Source of the DNA: Eudoraea sp.
Lineage (GTDB): Bacteria; Bacteroidota; Bacteroidia; Flavobacteriales; Flavobacteriaceae
Assembly: GCA_013042925.1 (NCBI GenBank)
Contig: JABDPH010000088.1
Span: 1 to 8,489 of the forward strand
DNA: 8,489 nt
Reading direction: 5' to 3'
Shown: piece after piece, positions 1 through 7,384 of the stretch
How the letters are laid out: the number at the start of each line of letters is the position of its first letter
How positions within the stretch are numbered: position 1 is the stretch's first letter
Notes under the pieces: generated by a model
The model's database searches: none
Told to the model about the DNA's origin: nothing
The model's input: the letters and a program-made list of their open reading frames with translations, nothing else
Program-made: the position numbers and the translations under genes

Positions 1-510
1 TACATAAACAAAAATGCTTCTGACAAAAAAACGGTAAATGTTGGACGAATGACCGCAGCGGTAGCACTTGTTATTGCATGTATCATGGCCCCATTGTTGG
101 GTGGTATAGATCAGGCATTTCAGTTCATTCAGGAATGGACCGGATTAGTCAGTCCCGGGATTTTAGCCGTCTTCATGTTAGGTTTATTCTGGAAGAAAAC
201 AACCAATAGAGGCGCTATCGCTGGTGCATTGGCGTCTATACCTATAGCATTTTATTTTAAAGTGGCTCCTAGCGGTTGGTCGGACAGCCCCATTTTTGTG
301 GATGTTCCATTTATGGACCAGATGGGATACACTACGCTGCTTACCATGCTGGTTATTATCCTGGTAAGCCTTAATCAGAATAAGGGCCAGGTTGATCCGA
401 AAGGAATCCCGCTTTCAAATGAATTGTTCAAAACGAGTCCCAAATTCAATATAGGGGCATTCGCTGCGATGATCATTATTGCCACCATTTATGCCTTGTT
501 TTGGAACTAA
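1..510 (+). CDS. Sodium:solute symporter (SSS family, SglT-like), C-terminal part
   Basis: This is the 3' end of an inner-membrane sodium-coupled symporter that would import a small solute such as a sugar. The reading frame is open from base 1 and ends at TAA 508-510, leaving 169 residues; the start is outside the window, and the first in-frame ATG (base 49) is an internal Met, not a start. About five hydrophobic segments are visible, near residues 17-35, 45-63, 70-88, 108-124 and 149-168, the last one reaching the C-terminus. The stretch LGLFWKKTTNRGAIAGAL (about residues 60-77) is the typical SSS-family FWKR/GA-type loop between late helices. Known for the family: LeuT-like fold, sodium gradient as driving force. 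The substrate cannot be told from this fragment, because the substrate-binding helices are missing. A hairpin follows 24 bp after the stop, so it probably ends its own transcription unit before the lipoprotein genes. The family call is firm; the SglT-like subfamily is an inference. Confidence 0.88.
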   Translation, partial: YINKNASDKKTVNVGRMTAAVALVIACIMAPLLGGIDQAFQFIQEWTGLVSPGILAVFMLGLFWKKTTNRGAIAGALASIPIAFYFKVAPSGWSDSPIFVDVPFMDQMGYTTLLTMLVIILVSLNQNKGQVDPKGIPLSNELFKTSPKFNIGAFAAMIIIATIYALFWN

Positions 511-534
511 TTAATGGTTAAAATTGCAATAAAT

Positions 535-571
535 AAAATAAGGATTCAAACATATTCGGCGCCTTATTTTT
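535..571 (+). terminator. Candidate rho-independent terminator after the symporter gene
   Basis: A perfect 9-bp inverted repeat, AAAATAAGG (535-543) and CCTTATTTT (562-570), encloses an 18-nt loop, and the 3' arm runs into five Ts (567-571). It lies 24 bp after the symporter stop codon and before the lipoprotein operon, where a terminator is expected. The stem is weak (only two G-C pairs) and the loop is long, so its efficiency is uncertain. The A-rich 5' arm would give a U run on the other strand too, but no minus-strand gene needs it. Confidence 0.45.
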
Positions 572-606
572 CACTTCTAATTCCCTTATCACGCGCAAAA
601 TATAAC

Positions 607-636
607 TTGTTGACAGACATCTGCTTTGCAACTTTA
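607..636 (+). promoter_or_regulatory. Weak candidate promoter for the lipoprotein operon
   Basis: The Bacteroidota housekeeping promoter has TTG near -33 and TAnnTTTG near -7. Here a TTG (607-609) is followed, after 19 nt, by CAACTTTA (629-636), which matches only four of the six fixed -7 positions. A TTGACA hexamer at 610-615 with TTTATC 17 nt later resembles an E. coli-type promoter, but such promoters are not the rule in this phylum. If real, it would give a leader of roughly 70 nt before the ATG at 714. A promoter is expected in this gap if the hairpin at 535-571 terminates, but this exact position is a guess. Confidence 0.2.
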
Positions 637-704
637 TCAGGCTAAACATTAACTCGTATTACATTCCTATTTCTCCCGATTTCATTATCTTGCCAACCAA
701 TTTT

Positions 705-709
705 GGAGA
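705..709 (+). promoter_or_regulatory. Shine-Dalgarno-like site GGAGA for the first lipoprotein
   Basis: GGAGA lies 4 nt before the ATG at 714. An in-frame TAA at 711-713 directly precedes that ATG, so the reading frame cannot start further upstream. Both facts support 714 as the start. Bacteroidota often lack such sites, and the two downstream genes have no comparable one, so this is probably the main ribosome entry site of the operon. Confidence 0.6.
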
Positions 710-713
710 ATAA

Positions 714-3700
714 ATGAAAAGGATCTTAGGACTTTTTTTAAGCGCGTTTATACTAATTACCGCTTGTAGTGAAAAGAAGGAAAAGCTGTTTATGAAAGTT
801 GATTCTTCTTATACCGGAATTTATTTTAATAACCAGTTAAATGATACCCCAGAGCTTAATATCCTAAACTATCTCTATTATTACAATGGAGCCGGTGTAG
901 TTTCAGCCGATTTTAATAATGATGGACTGACAGACCTATATTTTGCATCTAATCAGGGTGAAGATAAACTCTACATTAACAAAGGAGAGTTAAAATTTGA
1001 AGATGTCACCAATGTAGCCCAGATTAGTAATTCCGGAAACTGGACCACAGGAGCTACCCATGTTGACATTAACCATGATGGCCTGCTTGACATTTATGTT
1101 TGCAAAGCAAGCAAGTACCGTGGCTTGAAAGGCAGAAACTTACTCTTTATCAATAAGGGTATAGATGAAAAAGGTATTCCCAGATTTAGTGAAGAGGCTT
1201 CTTCGTATGGTTTGGATTTTAGTGGACTCTCAACGCAGGCCGCATTTTTTGACTATGATCTGGATGGAGATTTGGATATGTACCTATTAAATCATTCGGT
1301 ACATCCTAACCATACGTATGGAAAGGGATCTCAGCGTTTAGAAATAGATTCACTTTCTGGTGATCGCCTCTACAGGAATGATGATGGTTTATATAAAGAT
1401 GTTTCAGCAAAAGCAGGGATTTTCCAGGGAAAAATAGGATATGGTTTGGGACTTGGAGTTAGTGACCTCAATGATGATGGATACCCTGATGTTTATATTG
1501 GTAATGATTTTTTTGAGAATGACTATTTGTATATAAACCAGGGTGATGGGACTTTTAACGAACTTATTTCGTCAGATAATAGGCGCCTTGGACATACAAC
1601 GCATTATTCTATGGGTAACGACCTGGTAGATGTAAACAACGACGGACTAACCGATATCCTCTCATTAGATATGCTCCCTGAAGATTTGGAAACCTATAAA
1701 ACTTCAGGATTAGAGTATTCATATCCTACTTACCAATACTATTTAAAAAATGGATATGCCCCGCAGTATATGCAAAACACCCTGCACTTAAATCTGGGGT
1801 CTTCAAATTTTGGTGAAATTGGAAACTTATCCGGGATTTCGGCTACAGAGTGGTCCTGGAGTGTTTTGGCTGCAGATTATGACAATGATGGTTATAAAGA
1901 CATTTATATTTCCAATGGAATTAAAGGTGCCACAAATGACATGGATTTTATAAGTTTTATAGCCAATGAGAATATTCAAAAAAGAATAAGTGCCGGTATG
2001 ACTGAAACAGATATGGCATTTATTAAAGAGCTACCAGAAAAGAAAGTAGCAAACTACCTTTTCAAGAATGAAAAAAACCTTTCTTTTAAAAATGTTACCA
2101 AAGAATGGTATAAACAGGAATTATCTTTTAGCAATGGTTGTGTTTACGCAGACCTGGATAACGATGGGGATTTGGATATTGTTGTGAACAACATAAATGA
2201 AGAGGCCTATCTTCTTGAAAATAAGTCAGATTCCAATACTGACAATAATTACCTTCAAATCACATTAGGCGGCGATAAGAAAAACAGGTTTGGCATTGGG
2301 ACTAAACTGATAGCAAATACAACAAATGGTATTTTGAAACAGGAAAATTTTGTAACCAAAGGATACTTATCAGCCGTTTCCAATAAAATTCATTTTGGCC
2401 TCGGACAAGACACATTGATAGATTCCATGCATATAATATGGCCGGGTGGAAAATACCAAACAATAAGATCTGTCAAATCAAATCAAGAGCTATTCATGGA
2501 CGAGCAGATGGCTCGAGGTAATTTTTATGAAGAACCCCAGTCAAAAGTCAAAAGTTTCCTTGTTAACGCTTCTGATACACTGGATTTTAAACATAGAGAC
2601 CCAAATACTCTTGAATTCAACAGAGATCCTCTTGTACCCTTTGTAAATACAAATGAAGGTCCTTCCCTATCTGTTTGCGATTTTAACAAAGATTCTAGAG
2701 ATGATCTCTTTATTGGTGGTGCCAAGGGGCAAGCTTCTTCACTCTTTATGCAGGATAGTTTAGGTAGATTTATAAGAGAGCAGGATGCTGTCTTCCTGCC
2801 TGATGCAATAAGCGAGGATGTATCACATATATTTTTTGATGCCAACGGAGATCAATACGACGATTTATTAGTAGTTAGCGGCGGAAATGAATTTAAAATT
2901 GGCAACCCCCTCAAGCCAAGGCTTTACATAAATTATGAAGGCATTTTCAAAAAAGACTCTTTGGCATTTCAGAATATTCAACTTAACGCTTCCGCGGTCG
3001 CTGCATCGGATTTTGACAATGATGGGGATTTGGATATCACCATGGCCTCTGACCAAATTCCCCTGACATTTGGGGCTATCCCTAATCAATATTTATTTAA
3101 AAATGACGGGCATGGTAAATTTGATGAAGTCACTGCTGAATTAGCTCCGGAATTTCAAAAAATTGGGCAGGTCAAAGACTTGTTATGGAAAGATCTGGAC
3201 AATAATGGATATGACGATCTTATTGCTGTCGGGTATTGGATGTCCGTTTCCGTTTTCATGAATGATGGCACCAAATTAGAATTGCAAAATAACAATGGGC
3301 TTGATTTTACCAATGGCTGGTGGAATACCATCATAGCGGACGATTTTGACAATGACGGAGATACAGACTTGGTCTGTGGCAATTGGGGTCTGAATACTAA
3401 ATTAAAGGCCTCCCGACAAAAACCTGTTTCACTTTATAGTTATGACTTTGATGAAAATGGTACTATAGATCCTATTGTTACCTACTTTCATAAAGATAAA
3501 GAGACCCCGTTTGCATCAAAGGATGAGTTGGTTAAGCAGATGCCATATTTAAACAAAGAATACCTTTCTTATAAGAATTTTGCCAGGGCAAGCTTAAATG
3601 ATCTTTTTACTGCCGCTAAGTTAAGAAAGGCCGGTAAAAAGCAAGTTTATGAATTGGTCAGTTGTTATTTTGAAAATGAAGGTAATGGAAAATTCAAAAA

Positions 3701-4019
3701 GCAGGAATTACCCCTGATTGCACAGTCTTCTTGTATACAGTCAATAGCAGTAAATGACTTCAACAAAGATGGCTTTAAAGATTTGTTAGTTGTAGGTAAT
3801 AATTATGAAATTAGCACTCAATTAGGTAGGATGGATGCCTTACATGGCTTAATTTTGCAAAATGATCAGAAAGGAGGTTTTGTGATGGTTAACCAGCAGA
3901 ATTTTGACGTTTCCGGACCCGCAAGAGATCTGAAAAATATAACTATAGCAGGACGTGACTACTACATTGTGACCATAAATAATGACTCTCCTATTATTTT
4001 GGCAAAAAACAACGAATAA
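714..4019 (+). CDS. ASPIC/UnbV–VCBS (FG-GAP-like) repeat lipoprotein, tandem copy 1
   Basis: A 1101-residue predicted outer-membrane lipoprotein of the CRTAC1-like family. The N-terminus is a short signal peptide (KR, then a hydrophobic stretch) ending in the lipobox I-T-A-C with lipidated Cys18; the following SEKKEK is charged, as in surface-export signals of this phylum, though it does not match the K-(D/E)2 consensus exactly. Fourteen Asp-rich calcium-loop motifs (DxDxDGxxD) are visible: starting at 66, 118, 180, 251, 306, 388 and 480, then at 656, 709, 766, 827, 877, 911 and 1015. Between the two sets lies the UnbV/ASPIC domain (about 511-595), with RFGIG at 525-529, HFGLG at 560-564 and WPGG at 576-579. 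Other family landmarks are DMLPED at 319-324 and a conserved charged segment at 937-965 ending in DLF. Motifs 656 (DFNKDSRDD) and 709 (DANGDQYDD) lack the central Gly. The start is fixed by GGAGA and an upstream in-frame stop. First gene of the operon. The fold and calcium binding are inferred from the family; the ligand and the biological role are unknown. Confidence 0.92.
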   Translation: MKRILGLFLSAFILITACSEKKEKLFMKVDSSYTGIYFNNQLNDTPELNILNYLYYYNGAGVVSADFNNDGLTDLYFASNQGEDKLYINKGELKFEDVTNVAQISNSGNWTTGATHVDINHDGLLDIYVCKASKYRGLKGRNLLFINKGIDEKGIPRFSEEASSYGLDFSGLSTQAAFFDYDLDGDLDMYLLNHSVHPNHTYGKGSQRLEIDSLSGDRLYRNDDGLYKDVSAKAGIFQGKIGYGLGLGVSDLNDDGYPDVYIGNDFFENDYLYINQGDGTFNELISSDNRRLGHTTHYSMGNDLVDVNNDGLTDILSLDMLPEDLETYKTSGLEYSYPTYQYYLKNGYAPQYMQNTLHLNLGSSNFGEIGNLSGISATEWSWSVLAADYDNDGYKDIYISNGIKGATNDMDFISFIANENIQKRISAGMTETDMAFIKELPEKKVANYLFKNEKNLSFKNVTKEWYKQELSFSNGCVYADLDNDGDLDIVVNNINEEAYLLENKSDSNTDNNYLQITLGGDKKNRFGIGTKLIANTTNGILKQENFVTKGYLSAVSNKIHFGLGQDTLIDSMHIIWPGGKYQTIRSVKSNQELFMDEQMARGNFYEEPQSKVKSFLVNASDTLDFKHRDPNTLEFNRDPLVPFVNTNEGPSLSVCDFNKDSRDDLFIGGAKGQASSLFMQDSLGRFIREQDAVFLPDAISEDVSHIFFDANGDQYDDLLVVSGGNEFKIGNPLKPRLYINYEGIFKKDSLAFQNIQLNASAVAASDFDNDGDLDITMASDQIPLTFGAIPNQYLFKNDGHGKFDEVTAELAPEFQKIGQVKDLLWKDLDNNGYDDLIAVGYWMSVSVFMNDGTKLELQNNNGLDFTNGWWNTIIADDFDNDGDTDLVCGNWGLNTKLKASRQKPVSLYSYDFDENGTIDPIVTYFHKDKETPFASKDELVKQMPYLNKEYLSYKNFARASLNDLFTAAKLRKAGKKQVYELVSCYFENEGNGKFKKQELPLIAQSSCIQSIAVNDFNKDGFKDLLVVGNNYEISTQLGRMDALHGLILQNDQKGGFVMVNQQNFDVSGPARDLKNITIAGRDYYIVTINNDSPIILAKNNE

Positions 4020-4024
4020 TCTAT

Positions 4025-7000
4025 ATGAATACATCAGGATTAAAAAGAATAACCGGTCTTATACTTTTGCTTTCAATTGCCATATCGTGTATTTCAGAGA
4101 AGGAAAATACCAAGGAAGAAACAAGCAATGAAAAAACGCTCTTTACCCTTTTGCCTTCAGAGCAAACAGGCATAGACTTCCTTAACAAAGTTGAAAACCA
4201 AAAAAACTTCAACATCTTTAAGTATAGAAATTTCTACAATGGTGGTGGTGTAGCCATTGGCGATATAAACAATGATGGGTTGGCCGATATTTATTTGACC
4301 GGCAATATGGTGGCAAACAGACTTTACCTCAACAAAGGAAATTTAAAGTTTGAAGATATCTCGGAACAAGCAGGAGTTAAAGGTTCTAAACCCTGGTCTA
4401 CCGGAGTTGTTATGGTTGATATAAACCAGGACGGATTACTGGATATCTATGTGAGTAATGCCGGTAATATGAAGGCAAATAATCATGATAATGATCTCTA
4501 TATAAACAATGGAGACCTCACTTTTACAGAAATGGCCTCAGAATATAATTTGGCTAAAACGGGGTTTTCTACACATGCCTCTTTCTTTGATTATGATAAA
4601 GACGGGGATCTGGATGCATATATCCTTAACAATAGTAATATCCCTGTAAGTAGCCTGGGATACGCAGAACAAAGAAATACCAGGGCTCAGGACTGGGAAG
4701 GAGTCCCCGATATTTTTAAAGGTGTAGGGGATATGCTTTTAAGGAATGATAATGGGAAATTTGTTGATGTAAGTGAGGAAGCAGGCATCTACGGAAGTCT
4801 TATTGGGTTTGGCCTCGGTGTAATGATAACAGACATCAACAAAGACCTGTATCCGGATATCTATATATCTAACGACTTTTATGAACGAGACTATCTGTAT
4901 ATCAACAATCAGGATGGCACTTTTAATGAAGAAATCAAAGATTGGACTTCCCATCTTTCTTTATCTGCTATGGGTATTGATATTTCCGATATAAATAACG
5001 ACGGGAATGCAGATATTTTTATAACAGATATGCTTCCGGAACCCGATCAACGGGTAAAATCGGTTATGGAATTTGAAGGTTACAACATCTATAAATTAAA
5101 ACAAAGCAAGGACTTTTACCAACAGTATATTCAAAATACATTACAGCTCAACAATGGAAATGGATCTTTTTCAGAAATAGCCTATTTCAGCGGTGTAGAT
5201 GCTACAGATTGGAGTTGGGCCGGACTTCTATTTGATATGGATAATGATGGGCTAAGAGATATTTATATTACCAATGGCATGAATCACGATCTTACGGATC
5301 TTGACTTTAATGATTTTTTTGCTAATGAGATCATTCAGAAAATGGTTTTAACAGGTAAGAAAGAATCTATAGATTCCATTATCAATAAAATGCCCATTAG
5401 ACCACAGCCCAATTATGCCTACAAAAACAATGGAGATCTTACATTTTCTAATGCCAACAAAGACTGGGGTCTAGCTATTCCCAGCCTATCCAATGGTGCT
5501 GCATATGGCGATCTCGATAATGACGGAGATTTGGATATTGTAGTAAATAATGTGAATATGGAATCATTCGTTTATGAAAACAATGCTACTTCAATCACAG
5601 AAAATAAGTATATAAAGCTTCAGTTTGAAGGTACAAAAGAAAATAAATTCGCGGTTGGAACAACAGTAATGCTCTACTATTATGAAAATGTAATTCTACA
5701 AGAATTAATCCCTTCCCGGGGGTTTCAATCATCCATGGATCACATAATGACTATTGGATTAGGAGCAACAAACACCATAGATTCTTTGAGAGTTATCTGG
5801 CCGGATGATAAAACCGAAAAGCTGGTAGATATTTCGCCAAATCAGTTTCTTACATTCAAACATGCTGATGCAACGGAGGTATACACTCCTGTAGTAAAAG
5901 AGAAAAAATCAGCTTTACTAAAAGAAATCCAAAATAATCAACTAATCGCGCACAAAGAGAATAACTACAATGACTTTGATTTTGAAGGTCTTATTTACAA
6001 ACAACTTTCGCAGGAAGGTCCGGCCCTTGCAGTAGGTGATATAGATGGCGATGGAAACGAAGATATATTTATTGGCGGGGCAAAAAACCAAACTGGGATT
6101 ATTTACAAACACAATGGAAAAGGTAGGATAAGTGTTGTACCTCAACGCGTATTGGAACAAGATAAAGAGTATGAAGATACGGCAGCAGCTTTTTTTGACG
6201 CGGATGGTGACCTGGATTTGGATCTTATTGTAGGTTCAGGCGGGAATCAGGTTGGAGAAGAAAGGGGTTACAGAGCCCGCATTTACCTGAACGACGGAAG
6301 AGGTAATTTTATAAAATCAGACGCAAAATTGCCATCTGCATACGCAAACATTTCTACTATTGCTCCTAACGACTTTGATAATGATGGAGATGTAGATTTA
6401 TTTATTGGTTCAAGAAGTGTTGTAGGCACCTATGGTATAGATCCTGATCATTTGTTTTTAGAAAACAATGGTGATGGTACTTTTCAGGATGCCACGGAAA
6501 GGTATGCTTATGACCTTAAAGATACCGGGATGGTCACCAACGCTATTTGGGCAGATATGGATGGGGATTCTAAAGAGGACCTAATTACCGTTGAGGACTG
6601 GGGAACTCCAAAAATCTTTAAAAATTCAGGCCGCCGATTGAGCCTAAGCTCTTCTGCACTGGACAGCCTTCATGGATGGTGGAATGTTGTGGAAGCCGTT
6701 GATATAGATAAAGACGGAGATAATGACTTGATTCTGGGTAATCAGGGAAAAAATCTGCATTATAAACCTAAGGAGAATAGGCCAATGAAAATGTGGGTTA
6801 ATGACTTTGATGATAATGGTACTATTGAACAAATAGTAACGCAAAATATTGATGGGAAGGATCTTCCTATCCATCAGAAAAAGGATCTGACAGCTCAAAT
6901 GGTTGCTCTAAAAAAGCAAAACCTAAAGGCATCTGAATATTCAACCAAGACCATATCGGAGTTGTTCCCAAAAGAAGTTTTTGAGAACTCAATTATGAAA

Positions 7001-7384
7001 AAATCGGCCATTTCTGAATCTGTAATTGCAGTCAACGAGGGTGGTGGAAACTTTAGAATTATTAAACTTCCTTCAAGGAGTCAATTATCCTGTATATGTG
7101 GCATCACCTGTACCGATGTAAATAATGATGGGAATATAGACCTCATCCTGGGAGGAAATAATTTTGAATTCAGACCCCAGTATTCCAGATTAGATGGTAA
7201 TTATGGCAATGTGCTGCTAGGAGATGGTGCACTGGGATTTGAATGGCAGGACTATGAAACCAGTGGTTTCTTTATTAAAGACGAGATTAAGCATCTAAAG
7301 CAGTTTAAGGATAAGACAGGAAAGACCTTTGTAATAGTCGCGATCAATGAGAATAAACCTAAGATATTTGAACTCAATGAATAA
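4025..7384 (+). CDS. ASPIC/UnbV–VCBS (FG-GAP-like) repeat lipoprotein, tandem copy 2
   Basis: A 1119-residue paralog of the preceding protein. The signal peptide ends in A-I-S-C with lipidated Cys22 (the -3 residue is Ala, slightly off the usual Leu), followed by an E/K-rich linker to about residue 38. Seven Asp-rich motifs start at 80, 132, 189, 270, 322, 404 and 496; the UnbV/ASPIC domain covers about 527-611 (GLG 578-580, WPDD 592-595); seven more start at 672, 725, 783, 844, 893, 927 and 1031. From motif 6 onward the positions are those of copy 1 plus 16 or 17. Compared with copies 1 and 3 it has 10 extra residues between motifs 3 and 4. Motif 4 (DINKDLYPD), 725 (DADGDLDLD) and 844 (DMDGDSKED) lack the usual Gly. 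Besides Cys22, its only cysteines are 1023, 1025 and 1029. It starts 5 bp after the previous stop with no clear Shine-Dalgarno, which points to coupled translation. It probably acts at the outer membrane; binding partner and role unknown. Confidence 0.92.
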   Translation: MNTSGLKRITGLILLLSIAISCISEKENTKEETSNEKTLFTLLPSEQTGIDFLNKVENQKNFNIFKYRNFYNGGGVAIGDINNDGLADIYLTGNMVANRLYLNKGNLKFEDISEQAGVKGSKPWSTGVVMVDINQDGLLDIYVSNAGNMKANNHDNDLYINNGDLTFTEMASEYNLAKTGFSTHASFFDYDKDGDLDAYILNNSNIPVSSLGYAEQRNTRAQDWEGVPDIFKGVGDMLLRNDNGKFVDVSEEAGIYGSLIGFGLGVMITDINKDLYPDIYISNDFYERDYLYINNQDGTFNEEIKDWTSHLSLSAMGIDISDINNDGNADIFITDMLPEPDQRVKSVMEFEGYNIYKLKQSKDFYQQYIQNTLQLNNGNGSFSEIAYFSGVDATDWSWAGLLFDMDNDGLRDIYITNGMNHDLTDLDFNDFFANEIIQKMVLTGKKESIDSIINKMPIRPQPNYAYKNNGDLTFSNANKDWGLAIPSLSNGAAYGDLDNDGDLDIVVNNVNMESFVYENNATSITENKYIKLQFEGTKENKFAVGTTVMLYYYENVILQELIPSRGFQSSMDHIMTIGLGATNTIDSLRVIWPDDKTEKLVDISPNQFLTFKHADATEVYTPVVKEKKSALLKEIQNNQLIAHKENNYNDFDFEGLIYKQLSQEGPALAVGDIDGDGNEDIFIGGAKNQTGIIYKHNGKGRISVVPQRVLEQDKEYEDTAAAFFDADGDLDLDLIVGSGGNQVGEERGYRARIYLNDGRGNFIKSDAKLPSAYANISTIAPNDFDNDGDVDLFIGSRSVVGTYGIDPDHLFLENNGDGTFQDATERYAYDLKDTGMVTNAIWADMDGDSKEDLITVEDWGTPKIFKNSGRRLSLSSSALDSLHGWWNVVEAVDIDKDGDNDLILGNQGKNLHYKPKENRPMKMWVNDFDDNGTIEQIVTQNIDGKDLPIHQKKDLTAQMVALKKQNLKASEYSTKTISELFPKEVFENSIMKKSAISESVIAVNEGGGNFRIIKLPSRSQLSCICGITCTDVNNDGNIDLILGGNNFEFRPQYSRLDGNYGNVLLGDGALGFEWQDYETSGFFIKDEIKHLKQFKDKTGKTFVIVAINENKPKIFELNE

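Noticed and set aside
496..526. Promoter-like TTG-N20-TAAAATTG at the end of the symporter gene
   Set aside because: It fits the Bacteroidota -7 consensus in five of six positions, but it lies before the candidate terminator hairpin, so it would not serve the lipoprotein genes unless the hairpin is read through.
595..629. Small inverted repeat GCAAA / TTTGC
   Set aside because: Only five base pairs with a 25-nt loop; expected by chance in AT-rich sequence.
2525..2845. Minus-strand open frame of 106 codons
   Set aside because: It lies wholly inside copy 1, opposite strongly conserved motifs, and its translation shows no recognisable domain. Similar minus-strand frames at 2868-3089, 3155-3382, 3849-4215, 4739-4954, 5942-6160 and 6644-6898 are rejected for the same reason.
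2163..3037. Exact 17-base repeat GATGGGGATTTGGATAT at 2163-2179 and 3021-3037, with near copies elsewhere
   Set aside because: It encodes the DGDLDI part of the calcium-loop motif in frame, so protein-level repetition explains it; there is no sign of an independent DNA repeat or mobile element.
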